DNA from: Streptomyces coeruleorubidus
GTDB taxonomy: Bacteria; Actinomycetota; Actinomycetes; Streptomycetales; Streptomycetaceae
Length of the DNA stretch: 64,000 nucleotides
Direction of reading: 5' to 3'
Assembly (NCBI RefSeq): GCF_028885415.1
Contig: NZ_CP118527.1
Location: 1,674,001-1,738,000 of the forward strand
The translations under genes and the position numbers were made by a program. This document shows positions 37,839-46,223 of this stretch, piece by piece; position 1 is the first letter of the stretch, and the number at the start of each line of letters is the position of its first letter. Under the pieces are notes generated by a model. The model had not been told where the DNA came from. It saw only the letters and a program-made list of their open reading frames with translations, and did no database searches.

Positions 37839-39524
37839 GTGGCCCGGCGCCCCCTCCCTCGCATTCTGAGCAACGGCGGCGCGCAGCTCGCCCGGAGCCG
37901 GAAGCTGGCCCGGACGGCGGCCGACACCGCCACCGACGTCCTCCACCCGTTGATCACGATCACCCGGGGTCTGCGCCGGCTGGCAGCGGCCGGGCGGCGC
38001 AGATGGACCGAGACCCCCAAGGAGAAACGCTCGGCGCTGCTGTTCCTCGTGGCCTCCGTGATGCTGGTCGTGGCGCTGCTGCCGTACGGACCGCTGCTCG
38101 CCGCCGTCACCCTGATGGCGGCTGCGGCCTGGAAGGGCCGGGACCGTACCCCGACGGCGGCCGACGGACCCGACGAGTCGCAGACAGAACGCCTCGAGGC
38201 GCTCTACGAGGCCCTCGTGCCGTACTTCTCCACCGCCGAGGACCCCGAGCCGCTCTATGCCCACGGCGGTGCGTGGGACAAGGCCTTCCCGACCTACGCG
38301 TTCGACGGCGGCGGCCGGATCTCGCACCTGGTGGTCCGCTACCCGGCGTACTTCACCGACGGTGAGGCCGAGGCCCGCGCGCGGATCGAGCACCTGCTCG
38401 CGGCCAAGTCGGGCCGTGGCCGCGAATACCACTTCACGTGGGACGAGGAGGGCAACCAGTTGACGGTCAGCGTGCTCCTGCCGCTGCCCGTCGACATCGC
38501 CGCCCAGCGTTTCGTCACCACTCCCGGCGAGACGGTCCTCGGCTTCACCGACCCCACGCAGGTCCGGCGCACGCTCCCCCTCACCCACGGCGATCAGCAA
38601 CGGGACGTGCCCCCGGTCGTCTGGCGCACGGGCCTGCGCTCGACCGAGCCCCATCTGCTCGCCCTCGGCCAGCCGGGCAGCGGCACCTCGACCCTGCTGC
38701 GGTCCATCGCCCTGCAGGCCCTCCAGCACGGCGACGTGGTGATCGTCGACGGCGGCGGCACCGGCGAGTACGCCTGCCTGACCGGCCGGGACGGCGTCCT
38801 GGCCGTCGAGTGCGGGCTCACCGGGGCGCTGGCCAGCCTGGAGTGGGCCGCGCACGAGACCGAGCGTCGCCTCATCGCCGCCAACCGTGCCCATCAGGCG
38901 GGCCACCCGCCGCCCGAGGACACCAAGCGTCCCCTGTGGATCCTCCTGGACCGCCCGACGGCGTTCACCCACCTGGCCGCCGCCGACGACCGCAAGGACC
39001 CGCAGTCCCTCCTCCAGGTCCCCCTGCGGCACGGCCGTCCGGCGAACGTGACGGTGGTGGTGGCCGACCAGCTCGACAGCGTCGACACGCTCACCGACGC
39101 CGTACGGCAGCACACCCGCGCGCGCGTGGTCCTCGGCCCGGCGACGGCCGACCAGGTCGAGTCCGTCCTGGGCGCACCCCCGCACACCACCCCCGTCGAC
39201 CAGGTCCCACCCGGCCGCGGCTACGCCCGCCTGGGCACGGGCCCGGTCCATCGCCTCCAGGTCCCGGCGACCCCCAACCCCTACGACGACGCCACGTCCG
39301 ACGCCCACCGCCAGGCGGTACTGGACCTCCTCCCGCCGCGCACGACACCGGCGGACGGGGAGACGGTGCCCGATCCGGACCCGGCGCAGGGAGAACCGGA
39401 ACCGGTCGAACCGGAGACGGTGCCGGAGCCCGAGCCGGCGGAACCCGAGCCGGTACCGGTACTGACGGAACCGACTGAAGGAACGCCGGCACCAGTACTG
39501 ACGGAACCCTCAAAGGCGCCCTAG
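37839..39524 (+). CDS. sffA: SpoIIIE/FtsK-like septal protein SffA
   Basis: A 561-residue protein with two TM segments at about 68-100 (LLFLVASVMLVVALLPYGPLLAAVTLMAAAA), a middle domain, and a C-terminal FtsK/SpoIIIE-type P-loop domain (about 265-480). The Walker A segment reads GQPGSGTS (277-284), so the usual Lys is Thr; Walker B is PLWILLD. The last 50 residues are a Pro/Glu repeat tail. In S. coelicolor SffA is recruited to sporulation septa by SmeA and contributes to chromosome segregation into spores. GTG 37839 follows ggagg. The substituted P-loop makes motor activity doubtful in this protein. Confidence 0.85.
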   Translation: MARRPLPRILSNGGAQLARSRKLARTAADTATDVLHPLITITRGLRRLAAAGRRRWTETPKEKRSALLFLVASVMLVVALLPYGPLLAAVTLMAAAAWKGRDRTPTAADGPDESQTERLEALYEALVPYFSTAEDPEPLYAHGGAWDKAFPTYAFDGGGRISHLVVRYPAYFTDGEAEARARIEHLLAAKSGRGREYHFTWDEEGNQLTVSVLLPLPVDIAAQRFVTTPGETVLGFTDPTQVRRTLPLTHGDQQRDVPPVVWRTGLRSTEPHLLALGQPGSGTSTLLRSIALQALQHGDVVIVDGGGTGEYACLTGRDGVLAVECGLTGALASLEWAAHETERRLIAANRAHQAGHPPPEDTKRPLWILLDRPTAFTHLAAADDRKDPQSLLQVPLRHGRPANVTVVVADQLDSVDTLTDAVRQHTRARVVLGPATADQVESVLGAPPHTTPVDQVPPGRGYARLGTGPVHRLQVPATPNPYDDATSDAHRQAVLDLLPPRTTPADGETVPDPDPAQGEPEPVEPETVPEPEPAEPEPVPVLTEPTEGTPAPVLTEPSKAP

Positions 39525-39560
39525 CCAGTCAGGTCAGTCGGGCCGCCGCAGCTACAGGCG

Positions 39561-41060
39561 CTACGCCACGAACGTACGCGGCGACTCGCCCGCTCCCACA
39601 CCCCCGTCCTCCACGATCCGCGCCGCCGCGGCCAACCGCACAGCCGCCTCCTCAGCCACCGCACCCCCCACGGTGAACGGCAACCGCACATACGCCTCGA
39701 AGGCCCCGTCCACCCCGAACCGCGGCCCGGACGGCACCCGCACGCCCACCCGCTCCCCCGCCTCCGCGAGCCGCGACCCGGACAGACCGCCCGTCCGCAC
39801 CCACAGCGTCAGCCCGCCCCGAGGCACCTCGAACTCCCACTCGGGCAGCTCCCGCCGCACCGCCGCCACGATCTCGTCCCGGTTCTCCCGCGCCTGCTCG
39901 CGCCGCAGCTCCACGGCCTGCTCCCAACCCCCCGTACCGAACAGCCAGTTGACAGCCAGCTGCTCCAGTACGGGCGTGCCGAGGTCGGCGTACGCCCGCG
40001 CCGCGACCAGGCTGCGGATCACGTCCGGCGCGGCCCGCACCCAGCCGATGCGCATCCCGGCCCAGAAGGCCTTGCTCGCCGATCCCACGGTGATCACCGT
40101 CGACCCGGCCGGGTCGAAGGCACACACCGGCCGCGGCATCCGCACGTCCGGGTCGAGCCACAGTTCGGTCATCGTCTCGTCGGCGATCAGCACGGTCCCC
40201 GCGGACCTGGCCGCGTCGACCAGCTGCCGTCGCTGGTCCTCGTCGGCGAGCGCACCGGTCGGGTTGTGGAAGTCGGCGACGACGTACGCGATCCGGGGCG
40301 CGGCGTCCCGCAGGACCTGCCGCCAGCGGTCCATGTCCCACCCGGCGAGCCCCTCGGCCATCGCCACGGGCACGAGCCGGGCTCCGGCCTCACGCATCAG
40401 CTGAAGGATGTTGGCGTACGAGGGCGACTCGACGGCGATGCGCTCGCCCCGCCCGGCGAACAGATGACAGATCGCGTCGATCGCGCCCATCGCCCCGGTC
40501 GTCACCATGATCTGCTCGGGCATGGTCGGGATCCCGCGCGCGGTGTAGCGCTCGGCGATCATCGACCGCAGCGCGGGCAGCCCCGCGGGATAGTCGCCGT
40601 GCGTGTGCGCGTACGGCGGCAGTTCCTCCAGCGCGCCCCGCACGGCCCGGGTCAGCCAAGGCTCGGGGGCCGGAAGCGCCGCACAGCCCAGGTCGATCAT
40701 CGAGCCGAGGGCCTCGGGCGGCAGGGGTTCCAACCCACGCGCGGGCAGCGGGTTCCCGGCCGGTACGGCGGTCCAACTGCCCGCCCCGCGCCGGGACTCC
40801 AGGAACCCCTCGCTGCGCAACGCCTCGTACGCGGCGGCGACCGTCGTACGGCTGACGGACAGGGACAGCGCGAGTTCCCGCTCGGCGGGCAGCCGGGCGG
40901 CCACCGGGACCCGCCCTTCGAGCACCAGCAGGCGGATGCCGTCGGCGAGCGCGCGGTAGGCGGGCGGCCGGCGCGTGCCGGGCCCTGCCGGGCGGTCCTG
41001 CTGGGAGTTGAGCAGCCGTGCGAGCTGCGCCGCACCCACGGCCGAGGTCCACTGCGCCAT
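39561..41060 (-). CDS. MocR-type regulator (GntR helix-turn-helix plus aminotransferase domain)
   Basis: A 499-residue PLP-dependent regulator. N-terminal GntR winged helix (AYRALADGIRLLVLEGRVPVAARLPAERELALSLSVSRTTVAAAYEAL, about 32-80); C-terminal fold-type I aminotransferase domain with the PLP-Lys motif VGSASKAFWAGMRIGW and FHNPTGAL. MocR proteins commonly control a divergent YczE-like membrane protein, exactly the neighbour here. ATG 41060; the longer open frame runs through the divergent promoter and is rejected. Confidence 0.93.
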   Translation of the reverse strand: MAQWTSAVGAAQLARLLNSQQDRPAGPGTRRPPAYRALADGIRLLVLEGRVPVAARLPAERELALSLSVSRTTVAAAYEALRSEGFLESRRGAGSWTAVPAGNPLPARGLEPLPPEALGSMIDLGCAALPAPEPWLTRAVRGALEELPPYAHTHGDYPAGLPALRSMIAERYTARGIPTMPEQIMVTTGAMGAIDAICHLFAGRGERIAVESPSYANILQLMREAGARLVPVAMAEGLAGWDMDRWRQVLRDAAPRIAYVVADFHNPTGALADEDQRRQLVDAARSAGTVLIADETMTELWLDPDVRMPRPVCAFDPAGSTVITVGSASKAFWAGMRIGWVRAAPDVIRSLVAARAYADLGTPVLEQLAVNWLFGTGGWEQAVELRREQARENRDEIVAAVRRELPEWEFEVPRGGLTLWVRTGGLSGSRLAEAGERVGVRVPSGPRFGVDGAFEAYVRLPFTVGGAVAEEAAVRLAAAARIVEDGGVGAGESPRTFVA

Positions 41061-41091
41061 GAGAATCAGTCCACCTTCCCCGGATTGGCCA

Positions 41092-41110
41092 TGGATGGCC
41101 TCTCCATCCA
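41092..41110. promoter_or_regulatory. Candidate MocR operator 1, TGGATGG-n5-CCATCCA
   Basis: A perfect 7-bp inverted repeat in the 102-bp gap between the mocR and yczE-like genes, 31 bp from the mocR start. An outer tggc/gcca pair extends the symmetry. It probably mediates autoregulation; inferred from position. Confidence 0.55.
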
Positions 41111-41118
41111 AGCCACAG

Positions 41119-41145
41119 GGTGTCATGCAGCAGTCCACTGACACC
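41119..41145. promoter_or_regulatory. Candidate MocR operator 2, GGTGTCA-n13-TGACACC
   Basis: A second perfect 7-bp inverted repeat, with a 13-bp spacer, closer to the yczE-like gene start at 41163. The two elements differ in sequence, so at most one may be the true MocR site; the other may contain promoter elements. Confidence 0.5.
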
Positions 41146-41162
41146 ACAGGGGGGCACACATC

Positions 41163-41816
41163 ATGGCCACGCAGCGGCGGCTCACCCGGCGGCTGACACA
41201 GCTCTACGTCGGTCTCGCGCTGTACGGCGCGAGTTCGGCACTGCTCGTCAGGTCGGGTTTCGGGCTGGAGCCGTGGAACGTGCTGCACCAGGGTCTCGCC
41301 GAGCTGACGGGACTGTCGATCGGCGTGGTGCTGACCATCGTGGGCGCCGCGGTGCTGCTCGCGTGGATCCCGCTGCGCCAGCGGCCGGGCCTGGGCACGA
41401 TCTCCAACGTGCTGGTCATCGGCGTGGCGATGGACGCGACGCTGGCCCTGGTGCCCGACGCGCACGGCCTGGCCGTGCGCGGGACGCTGTTGGTGACGGG
41501 GATCGTCCTGAACGGCGCCGCGACCGGACTGTACATCGCGGCGCGCTTCGGCCCGGGGCCGCGCGACGGCCTGATGACGGGACTGCACCAGCGCACGGGG
41601 GTCTCGATCCGCGTGGTGCGCACGGTCATCGAGTTCACGGTCGTGGCGACCGGCTTCGTCCTGGGCGGCACCGTCGGCATCGGCACCCTCCTGTACGCGG
41701 TGGCGATCGGCCCGCTCGCCCAGCTGTTCCTGCGCGTGTTCGCCGTCCCCTCGGCATCCGCCGGCAGCGCGGTCGTTGCCACCGGTCAACCCCGAGGAGC
41801 GATACTGCGTCCGTGA
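41163..41816 (+). CDS. YczE/YyaS/YitT-family membrane protein
   Basis: A 217-residue integral membrane protein with about five hydrophobic segments. It starts with QLYVGLALYGASSALLVRSGFGLEPWNVLHQGLAELTGLSIGVV, typical of the YczE family (FGxxPWxVL motif), and later GPGPRDGLMTGLHQRTGVSIRVVRTVIE. YczE is needed for surfactin-related functions in Bacillus; transport substrate unknown. Divergent from mocR. Its stop overlaps the GTG of the phosphodiesterase gene by 4 bp. Confidence 0.9.
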   Translation: MATQRRLTRRLTQLYVGLALYGASSALLVRSGFGLEPWNVLHQGLAELTGLSIGVVLTIVGAAVLLAWIPLRQRPGLGTISNVLVIGVAMDATLALVPDAHGLAVRGTLLVTGIVLNGAATGLYIAARFGPGPRDGLMTGLHQRTGVSIRVVRTVIEFTVVATGFVLGGTVGIGTLLYAVAIGPLAQLFLRVFAVPSASAGSAVVATGQPRGAILRP

Positions 41817-42580
41817 CCCCGCGGATACGCCACCCCTACCTCGACCATCCCGGCCCGATCGCCTTCGCCCACCGGGGCGGGGCCGCGGCCGGCCTGGAGA
41901 ACACCGCGCGGCAGTTCCGGTGCGCCGTCGAGGCGGGCTACCGGTACATCGAGACCGACGTGCACGCCACCCGGGACGGCAAACTCGTCGCCTTCCACGA
42001 CGCGACCCTGGACCGCGTGACGGACGGGGCGGGCCGGATCGCCGACCTGCCGTGGCAGGAGGTGCGCCACGCGCGCGTGGCGGGCGAGGAACCGGTGCCG
42101 CTCTTCGAGGAGCTGCTGGAGACCTTCCCCGACGTGCGCTGGAACGTCGATGTCAAGGCGGAGGCCGCCCTGCTGCCCTTCCTCGACCTGGTCGGCAGGA
42201 CGAACTCCTGGGACCGGATCTGTCTCGGCTCGTTCTCCGAGGCCCGCGTGGTGCGCGCGCAGCGGCTGGCCGGCCCGCGCCTGGCCACCTCGTACGGCAC
42301 CCGGGGGGTGCTCAACCTGCGGCTGCGCTCCTGGGGGCTGCCGGCGGCGGTGCGCCGCTCGGCGGTCGCCGCCCAGGTTCCCGAGATCCAGTCCGGCATC
42401 CAGGTCGTGGACCGGCGTTTCCTCCACGCCGCCCACGCGCGCGAGCTCCAGGTGCACGTGTGGACCGTCAACGACCCCGAGAGCATGCACCGGCTTCTGG
42501 ACCTCGGCGTGGATGGCATCATGACCGATCACATCGACACGTTGCGCAAGGTCATGGAGGACCGCGGCGTCTGGGTCTGA
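41813..42580 (+). CDS. Glycerophosphodiester phosphodiesterase
   Basis: A 255-residue GDPD-family TIM-barrel enzyme releasing sn-glycerol 3-phosphate from glycerophosphodiesters. Catalytic His pair and metal ligands: AFAHRGGAAAGLENT (HRG...EN), ETDVHATRDGKLVAFHDATLDR (ExD and HD). No signal peptide, so it is probably cytoplasmic. Coupled to the yczE-like gene by GTGA. The product could feed the same glycerol-phosphate pool as glpK. Confidence 0.93.
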   Translation: MTPRIRHPYLDHPGPIAFAHRGGAAAGLENTARQFRCAVEAGYRYIETDVHATRDGKLVAFHDATLDRVTDGAGRIADLPWQEVRHARVAGEEPVPLFEELLETFPDVRWNVDVKAEAALLPFLDLVGRTNSWDRICLGSFSEARVVRAQRLAGPRLATSYGTRGVLNLRLRSWGLPAAVRRSAVAAQVPEIQSGIQVVDRRFLHAAHARELQVHVWTVNDPESMHRLLDLGVDGIMTDHIDTLRKVMEDRGVWV

Positions 42581-42629
42581 GACCCGGCACCTGCGCCTCC
42601 GCGCCTTCACGGGGGAAGCGAGGGCACGG

Positions 42630-43976
42630 GTGGGCACCGACACCGTGCGGACACCGCCGGCCGACGGGGCCGCTGAGCTCAGACGCCAGCAGCGCGGCTG
42701 GTACTTCTACGACTGGGCGTGCTCCGTCTACTCGACGAGCGTGCTCACCGTGTTCCTGGGCCCGTATCTGACGTCGGTCGCCGAGTCGGCGGCCGACGCC
42801 GACGGGTACGTCCACCCCCTGGGGATCCCGGTGCGCGCCGGGTCCTTCTTCGCGTACTCGGTGTCCCTGTCGGTGATCGTGGCCGTGCTGGTGATGCCCC
42901 TGGTGGGCGCCGCCGCCGACCGCACCGGCCGCAAGAAGCCCCTCCTCGCGGCCGCCGCGTACCTGGGGGCCACGGCCACGACGGCCATGTTCTTCCTGGA
43001 CGGCGACCGCTACCTGCTCGGCGGGGCGCTCCTGATCGTCGCGAACGCCGCGCAGTCCGTGGCGATGATGCTCTACAACTCCTACCTGCCGCAGATCGCC
43101 CCGCCCGAGCAGCGGGACGCGGTCTCCTCCCGCGGCTGGGCCTTCGGCTACGCGGCGGGCTCGCTGGTCCTCGTCGTCAACCTGGTCCTGTACACCGGGC
43201 ACGACAGCTTCGGCGTCTCCGAGAGCACGGCGGTCCGCATCTGCCTGGCGTCGGCCGGCCTGTGGTGGGGCGCCTTCGCCCTCATCCCGCTGACACGGCT
43301 GCGCGATCGCAGGTCCGCCGCGCGGGAGGCGGCCCTCCCGGGCTTCCGGCAGCTCGCGGCGACCGTCCGCGACATGCGCCGCCACCCGCTGACCCTCGCC
43401 TTCCTGCTCGCGTACCTCGTCTACAACGACGGCGTCCAGACGGTGATCTCCCAGGCCTCGGTCTACGGCTCCGAGGAACTCGGCCTCGGGCAGTCCACCC
43501 TGATCGGCGCCATCCTGCTCGTGCAGGTGCTGGCGGTGGCGGGCGCGCTGACCATGGGCCGGCTGGCCCGGACCTACGGGGCCAAACGCACGATCCTCGG
43601 CTCGCTGGTCGCGTGGACGGTGACGCTGGCCGCCGGGTATTTCCTGCCGGCCGGGGCGCCGGTGTGGTTCTTCGTCCTGGCCGCCGGCATCGGCCTGGTC
43701 CTCGGCGGCAGCCAGGCGCTGTCCCGGTCCCTGTTCTCCCATCTCGTCCCGCCCGGCAAGGAGGCCGAATACTTCTCCGCGTACGAGATGAGCGACCGCG
43801 GGATGAGCTGGCTCGGGCCGCTGCTGTTCGGGCTCACCTATCAGCTGACCGGGAGCTACCGGGACGCGATCATCTCGCTGGTGGGCTTCTTCGTCATCGG
43901 GTTCGCCCTGCTGGCGCGGGTGCCGGTGCGGCGTGCGATCGAAGAAGCGGGGAACCCGGTTCCCGACAGGATTTAG
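42630..43976 (+). CDS. UMF1/Atg22-like MFS transporter
   Basis: A 448-residue 12-TM protein. The N-terminal motif GWYFYDWACSVYSTSVLTVFLGPYL is diagnostic for the UMF1 (Atg22-like, vacuole-effluxer) family; loop motif AAADRTGRKKPLL and GGSQALSRSLFSHLVPPGKEAEYFSAYEMSDRGMSWLGPLLFG are also typical. GTG 42630 follows gaggg. Substrate unknown; amino-acid efflux is suggested for relatives. It is 49 bp after the phosphodiesterase gene and may be co-transcribed. Confidence 0.88.
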   Translation: MGTDTVRTPPADGAAELRRQQRGWYFYDWACSVYSTSVLTVFLGPYLTSVAESAADADGYVHPLGIPVRAGSFFAYSVSLSVIVAVLVMPLVGAAADRTGRKKPLLAAAAYLGATATTAMFFLDGDRYLLGGALLIVANAAQSVAMMLYNSYLPQIAPPEQRDAVSSRGWAFGYAAGSLVLVVNLVLYTGHDSFGVSESTAVRICLASAGLWWGAFALIPLTRLRDRRSAAREAALPGFRQLAATVRDMRRHPLTLAFLLAYLVYNDGVQTVISQASVYGSEELGLGQSTLIGAILLVQVLAVAGALTMGRLARTYGAKRTILGSLVAWTVTLAAGYFLPAGAPVWFFVLAAGIGLVLGGSQALSRSLFSHLVPPGKEAEYFSAYEMSDRGMSWLGPLLFGLTYQLTGSYRDAIISLVGFFVIGFALLARVPVRRAIEEAGNPVPDRI

Positions 43977-44000
43977 CATCCGGCGCGAAAGGGCTGTAGT

Positions 44001-44026
44001 GTACGCGTTTGGCCTGCCAGGCGTAC
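44001..44026. terminator. Hairpin downstream of the MFS gene
   Basis: GTACGC (44001-44006) pairs with GCGTAC (44021-44026), with an inner TGGC/GCCA stem. It lies 25 bp after the MFS stop. It is a weak stem with an internal loop, so a terminator role is tentative. Confidence 0.4.
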
Positions 44027-44062
44027 CGTTACTGCGCGTCAAAGATGCCGAAACGCTGGGTT

Positions 44063-44080
44063 ACATCTGCTAGCAGATGT
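44063..44080. promoter_or_regulatory. 18-bp perfect palindrome upstream of rbpA
   Basis: acatctgctagcagatgt is perfectly symmetric and unusually AT-rich for this region. It lies about 75 bp upstream of the sigma-R-type -35 of rbpA. It may be a regulator site or part of an upstream promoter region. Confidence 0.5.
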
Positions 44081-44155
44081 GACAAACCGGGCGCTGGTGG
44101 GTACAACAAGGGCGGCTACGACGGCGACGCATGACCCGGAACGGGACTCGGAACG

Positions 44156-44181
44156 GGAATCTTTACCGCCGACCGGACGTT
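44156..44181 (+). promoter_or_regulatory. Sigma-R-type promoter of rbpA
   Basis: GGAAT at 44156-44160 (within gggaat), an 18-nt spacer, GTT at 44179-44181. This matches the sigma-R consensus GGAAT-N18-GTT. rbpA is an established sigma-R target in S. coelicolor, so disulfide stress should induce it here. Confidence 0.85.
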
Positions 44182-44242
44182 GACCGGATGACGACGACAG
44201 CGACACCTGTCCTGTGGGCGACAAGCCCGGGAGGCACGATTC

Positions 44243-44617
44243 ATGAGTGAGCGAGCTCTTCGCGGCACGCGCCTCGTGGTGACCAGCTACGAGACGGACC
44301 GCGGCATCGACCTGGCCCCGCGCCAGGCCGTGGAGTACGCATGCGAGAAAGGGCACCGGTTTGAGATGCCCTTCTCGGTCGAGGCGGAGATCCCGCCGGA
44401 GTGGGAGTGCAAGGTCTGCGGGGCCCAGGCACTCCTCGTGGACGGCGATGGCCCGGAAGAGAAGAAGGCCAAGCCCGCGCGTACGCATTGGGACATGCTG
44501 ATGGAGCGGCGCACCCGTGAGGAACTCGAAGAGGTCCTCGAGGAGCGCCTGGCGGTTCTGCGCTCCGGTGCGATGAACATCGCGGTTCATCCGCGAGACA
44601 GCCGCAAGTCGGCGTAA
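44243..44617 (+). CDS. rbpA: RNA polymerase-binding protein RbpA
   Basis: A 124-residue actinobacterial transcription factor that binds RNA polymerase and primary sigma factors and stabilises the open complex. It shows the conserved start ALRGTRLVVTSYETDRGIDLAPRQ, the core-domain segment YACEKGHRFEMPFSVEAEIPPEWECKVCG with Cys residues at the zinc-type site, and the sigma-interacting tail KPARTHWDMLMERRTREELEEVLEERLAVLR. Preceded by a sigma-R-type promoter; followed by a strong intrinsic terminator. Confidence 0.97.
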   Translation: MSERALRGTRLVVTSYETDRGIDLAPRQAVEYACEKGHRFEMPFSVEAEIPPEWECKVCGAQALLVDGDGPEEKKAKPARTHWDMLMERRTREELEEVLEERLAVLRSGAMNIAVHPRDSRKSA

Positions 44618-44656
44618 GTCCCTCCGGGGCCTGGCCGAAATTACAGCGCGTCAAGG

Positions 44657-44697
44657 ACCGCGGGCGCCGTACGTGAAGTACGGCGCCCGCGGTTTTG
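44657..44697. terminator. Intrinsic terminator of rbpA
   Basis: A perfect 16-bp stem (44657-44672 with 44678-44693) around a 5-base loop gtgaa, followed by tttgt. The T-run favours the plus strand (rbpA); fxsA converges on it from the other side. Confidence 0.92.
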
Positions 44698-44749
44698 TCG
44701 TGCCCGCGTGCTTGCGGCTCCTGCCGAATGCGCCCGGGCGCCGGGACGC

Positions 44750-45325
44750 TCAGTGCGTCAGCGGCGGGCGCGGCTCCTGCGGCGTGTCGCCCGGCTCGTC
44801 CCTGATGACCTCGCCCTGGACGACCTTGCCGTCGGGCCGGTACATACGGGCCTGCTGGAAGGCGCCGCCCAGGGTGCCCGGATCGGCCTCGCGGAGCTTG
44901 CGCTCGAAGGTGCGCTCGGCGGAGCGGCTCACGGCCTTCTGGACCGGGGGCAGCAGCAGGAGCAGGCCCACCGCGTCCGATACCAGGCCGGGGATCATGA
45001 GCAGCAGTCCGCCCAGCATCATCAGGCCGTTGCCCTCGCTGTTCGGCCGGGCCGCCGCGGGCATCACGCCGCTCTGCTGCTGTTGCAGCGCCTCGGAGAG
45101 GTTGCGGAAGGCCCGCCGGCCGGCCCGCTTGATGACGACCGAGCCGAGGATGAAGCCCACCAGCAGGACGAGGAAGACCGCCAGCCCGCTCGACGCCCCC
45201 GCGACCAGTGTCAGCAGCCAGATCTCCAGCACGAGCCACGCGGCGATGCCCAACGGCAGGAACGTGCGCAGCCGGGAGCGCCGGGGCCGGGCGGGGTACC
45301 TGGGAGTCTGAGCGCCAGTCGTCAT
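44750..45325 (-). CDS. fxsA: FxsA-family membrane protein
   Basis: A 191-residue membrane protein with FxsA hallmarks: PLGIAAWLVLEIWLL, GLAVFLVLLVGFILGSVVIK, and NGLMMLGGLLLMIPGLVSDAVGLLLLLPPVQ. In E. coli FxsA overproduction relieves phage T7 exclusion by F; the native role is unclear. The C-terminal cytoplasmic tail is polar. It lies 94 bp downstream of ppm1 on the same strand. Confidence 0.9.
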   Translation of the reverse strand: MTTGAQTPRYPARPRRSRLRTFLPLGIAAWLVLEIWLLTLVAGASSGLAVFLVLLVGFILGSVVIKRAGRRAFRNLSEALQQQQSGVMPAAARPNSEGNGLMMLGGLLLMIPGLVSDAVGLLLLLPPVQKAVSRSAERTFERKLREADPGTLGGAFQQARMYRPDGKVVQGEVIRDEPGDTPQEPRPPLTH

Positions 45326-45392
45326 GCTTCCAGTGTGCCTGGCCCCGGCTCAGCACGGGATAAGGCCACGATCAGCTGTTCCTGTGAGCGGC

Positions 45393-45411
45393 CGGGCCGG
45401 GCAGCGGCCCG
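45393..45411. terminator. Hairpin downstream of ppm1
   Basis: cgggccg (45393-45399) pairs with cggcccg (45405-45411) over a 5-base loop, just after the ppm1 stop at 45420. It is short and lacks a T-run, so it may only attenuate read-through into fxsA. Confidence 0.45.
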
Positions 45412-45419
45412 ACCGGCGG

Positions 45420-46223
45420 CTACGGCTTCGACGGCTTGCCGCCGCGGCCCGTGACCTTGCCGACCCGCTCCCCCACGCCCCACGCCGTGACCCGCCACAG
45501 CGCCTCGACGAGGATGTCGCGGCTCATCTTGGAGTCGCCGTGTTCGCGCTCGACGAAGGTGATGGGCACCTCGACGACGTGGTAGCCGGCCTTGACGGCG
45601 CGGCGGGCGAGGTCGACCTGGAAGCAGTAGCCCTGGGAGGCGACCTCGTCGAGGCCGAGGCCCTCCAGGGTCTCGCGGCGAAAGGCGCGGTAGCCGCCGG
45701 TGATGTCGCGCAGCGGCAGGTCGAGCGCCAGCCGGGAGTAGAGGCTGCCGCCCCGGGAGATCACCTCGCGGGACTTCGGCCAGTTCACCACCCGGCCGCC
45801 GGGCACCCAGCGCGAGCCGAGCACCAGGTCGGCGCTCTTCAGGGCGGTGAGCAGACGGGGCAGTTCCTCGGGCTGGTGGGAGCCGTCGGCGTCCATCTCG
45901 ACCAGCACGCCGTAGCCGCGCTCCAGGCCCCAGCGGAATCCCGCGAGGTAGGCGGCGCCCAAGCCCTCCTTGCCCTTGCGGTGCAGCACGTGGACGTGGT
46001 CGTCGTCGACGGTCAGCTCGTCGGCCAGCTTCCCCGTGCCGTCCGGGCTGTTGTCGTCGGCCACGAGTACGTGCGCCTCGGGGACGGCCTCGCGCACCCG
46101 GCCGACGATGCTCTTGATGTTCTCCGCCTCGTTGTAGGTCGGGATGATCACCAAGGCCGTGCCGAGCGGGCCGAACTTCCTCCCCTGGGCTCCTGCCGCG
46201 AGGGTTCCGTCGCCGTCGTTCAC
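45420..46223 (-). CDS. ppm1: Polyprenol monophosphomannose synthase
   Basis: A 267-residue GT2 enzyme that moves mannose from GDP-Man to polyprenyl phosphate. GT-A features: ALVIIPTYNEAENI near residue 24, DDNSPDGTG, and the metal site EMDADGSHQPEEL. The C-terminal TM domain of some homologues is absent. Ppm1 supplies the donor for protein O-mannosylation by Pmt and is the phage phiC31 receptor-glycosylation gene in S. coelicolor (SCO1423). GTG 46223 is preceded by aagggg. Confidence 0.93.
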   Translation of the reverse strand: MNDGDGTLAAGAQGRKFGPLGTALVIIPTYNEAENIKSIVGRVREAVPEAHVLVADDNSPDGTGKLADELTVDDDHVHVLHRKGKEGLGAAYLAGFRWGLERGYGVLVEMDADGSHQPEELPRLLTALKSADLVLGSRWVPGGRVVNWPKSREVISRGGSLYSRLALDLPLRDITGGYRAFRRETLEGLGLDEVASQGYCFQVDLARRAVKAGYHVVEVPITFVEREHGDSKMSRDILVEALWRVTAWGVGERVGKVTGRGGKPSKP

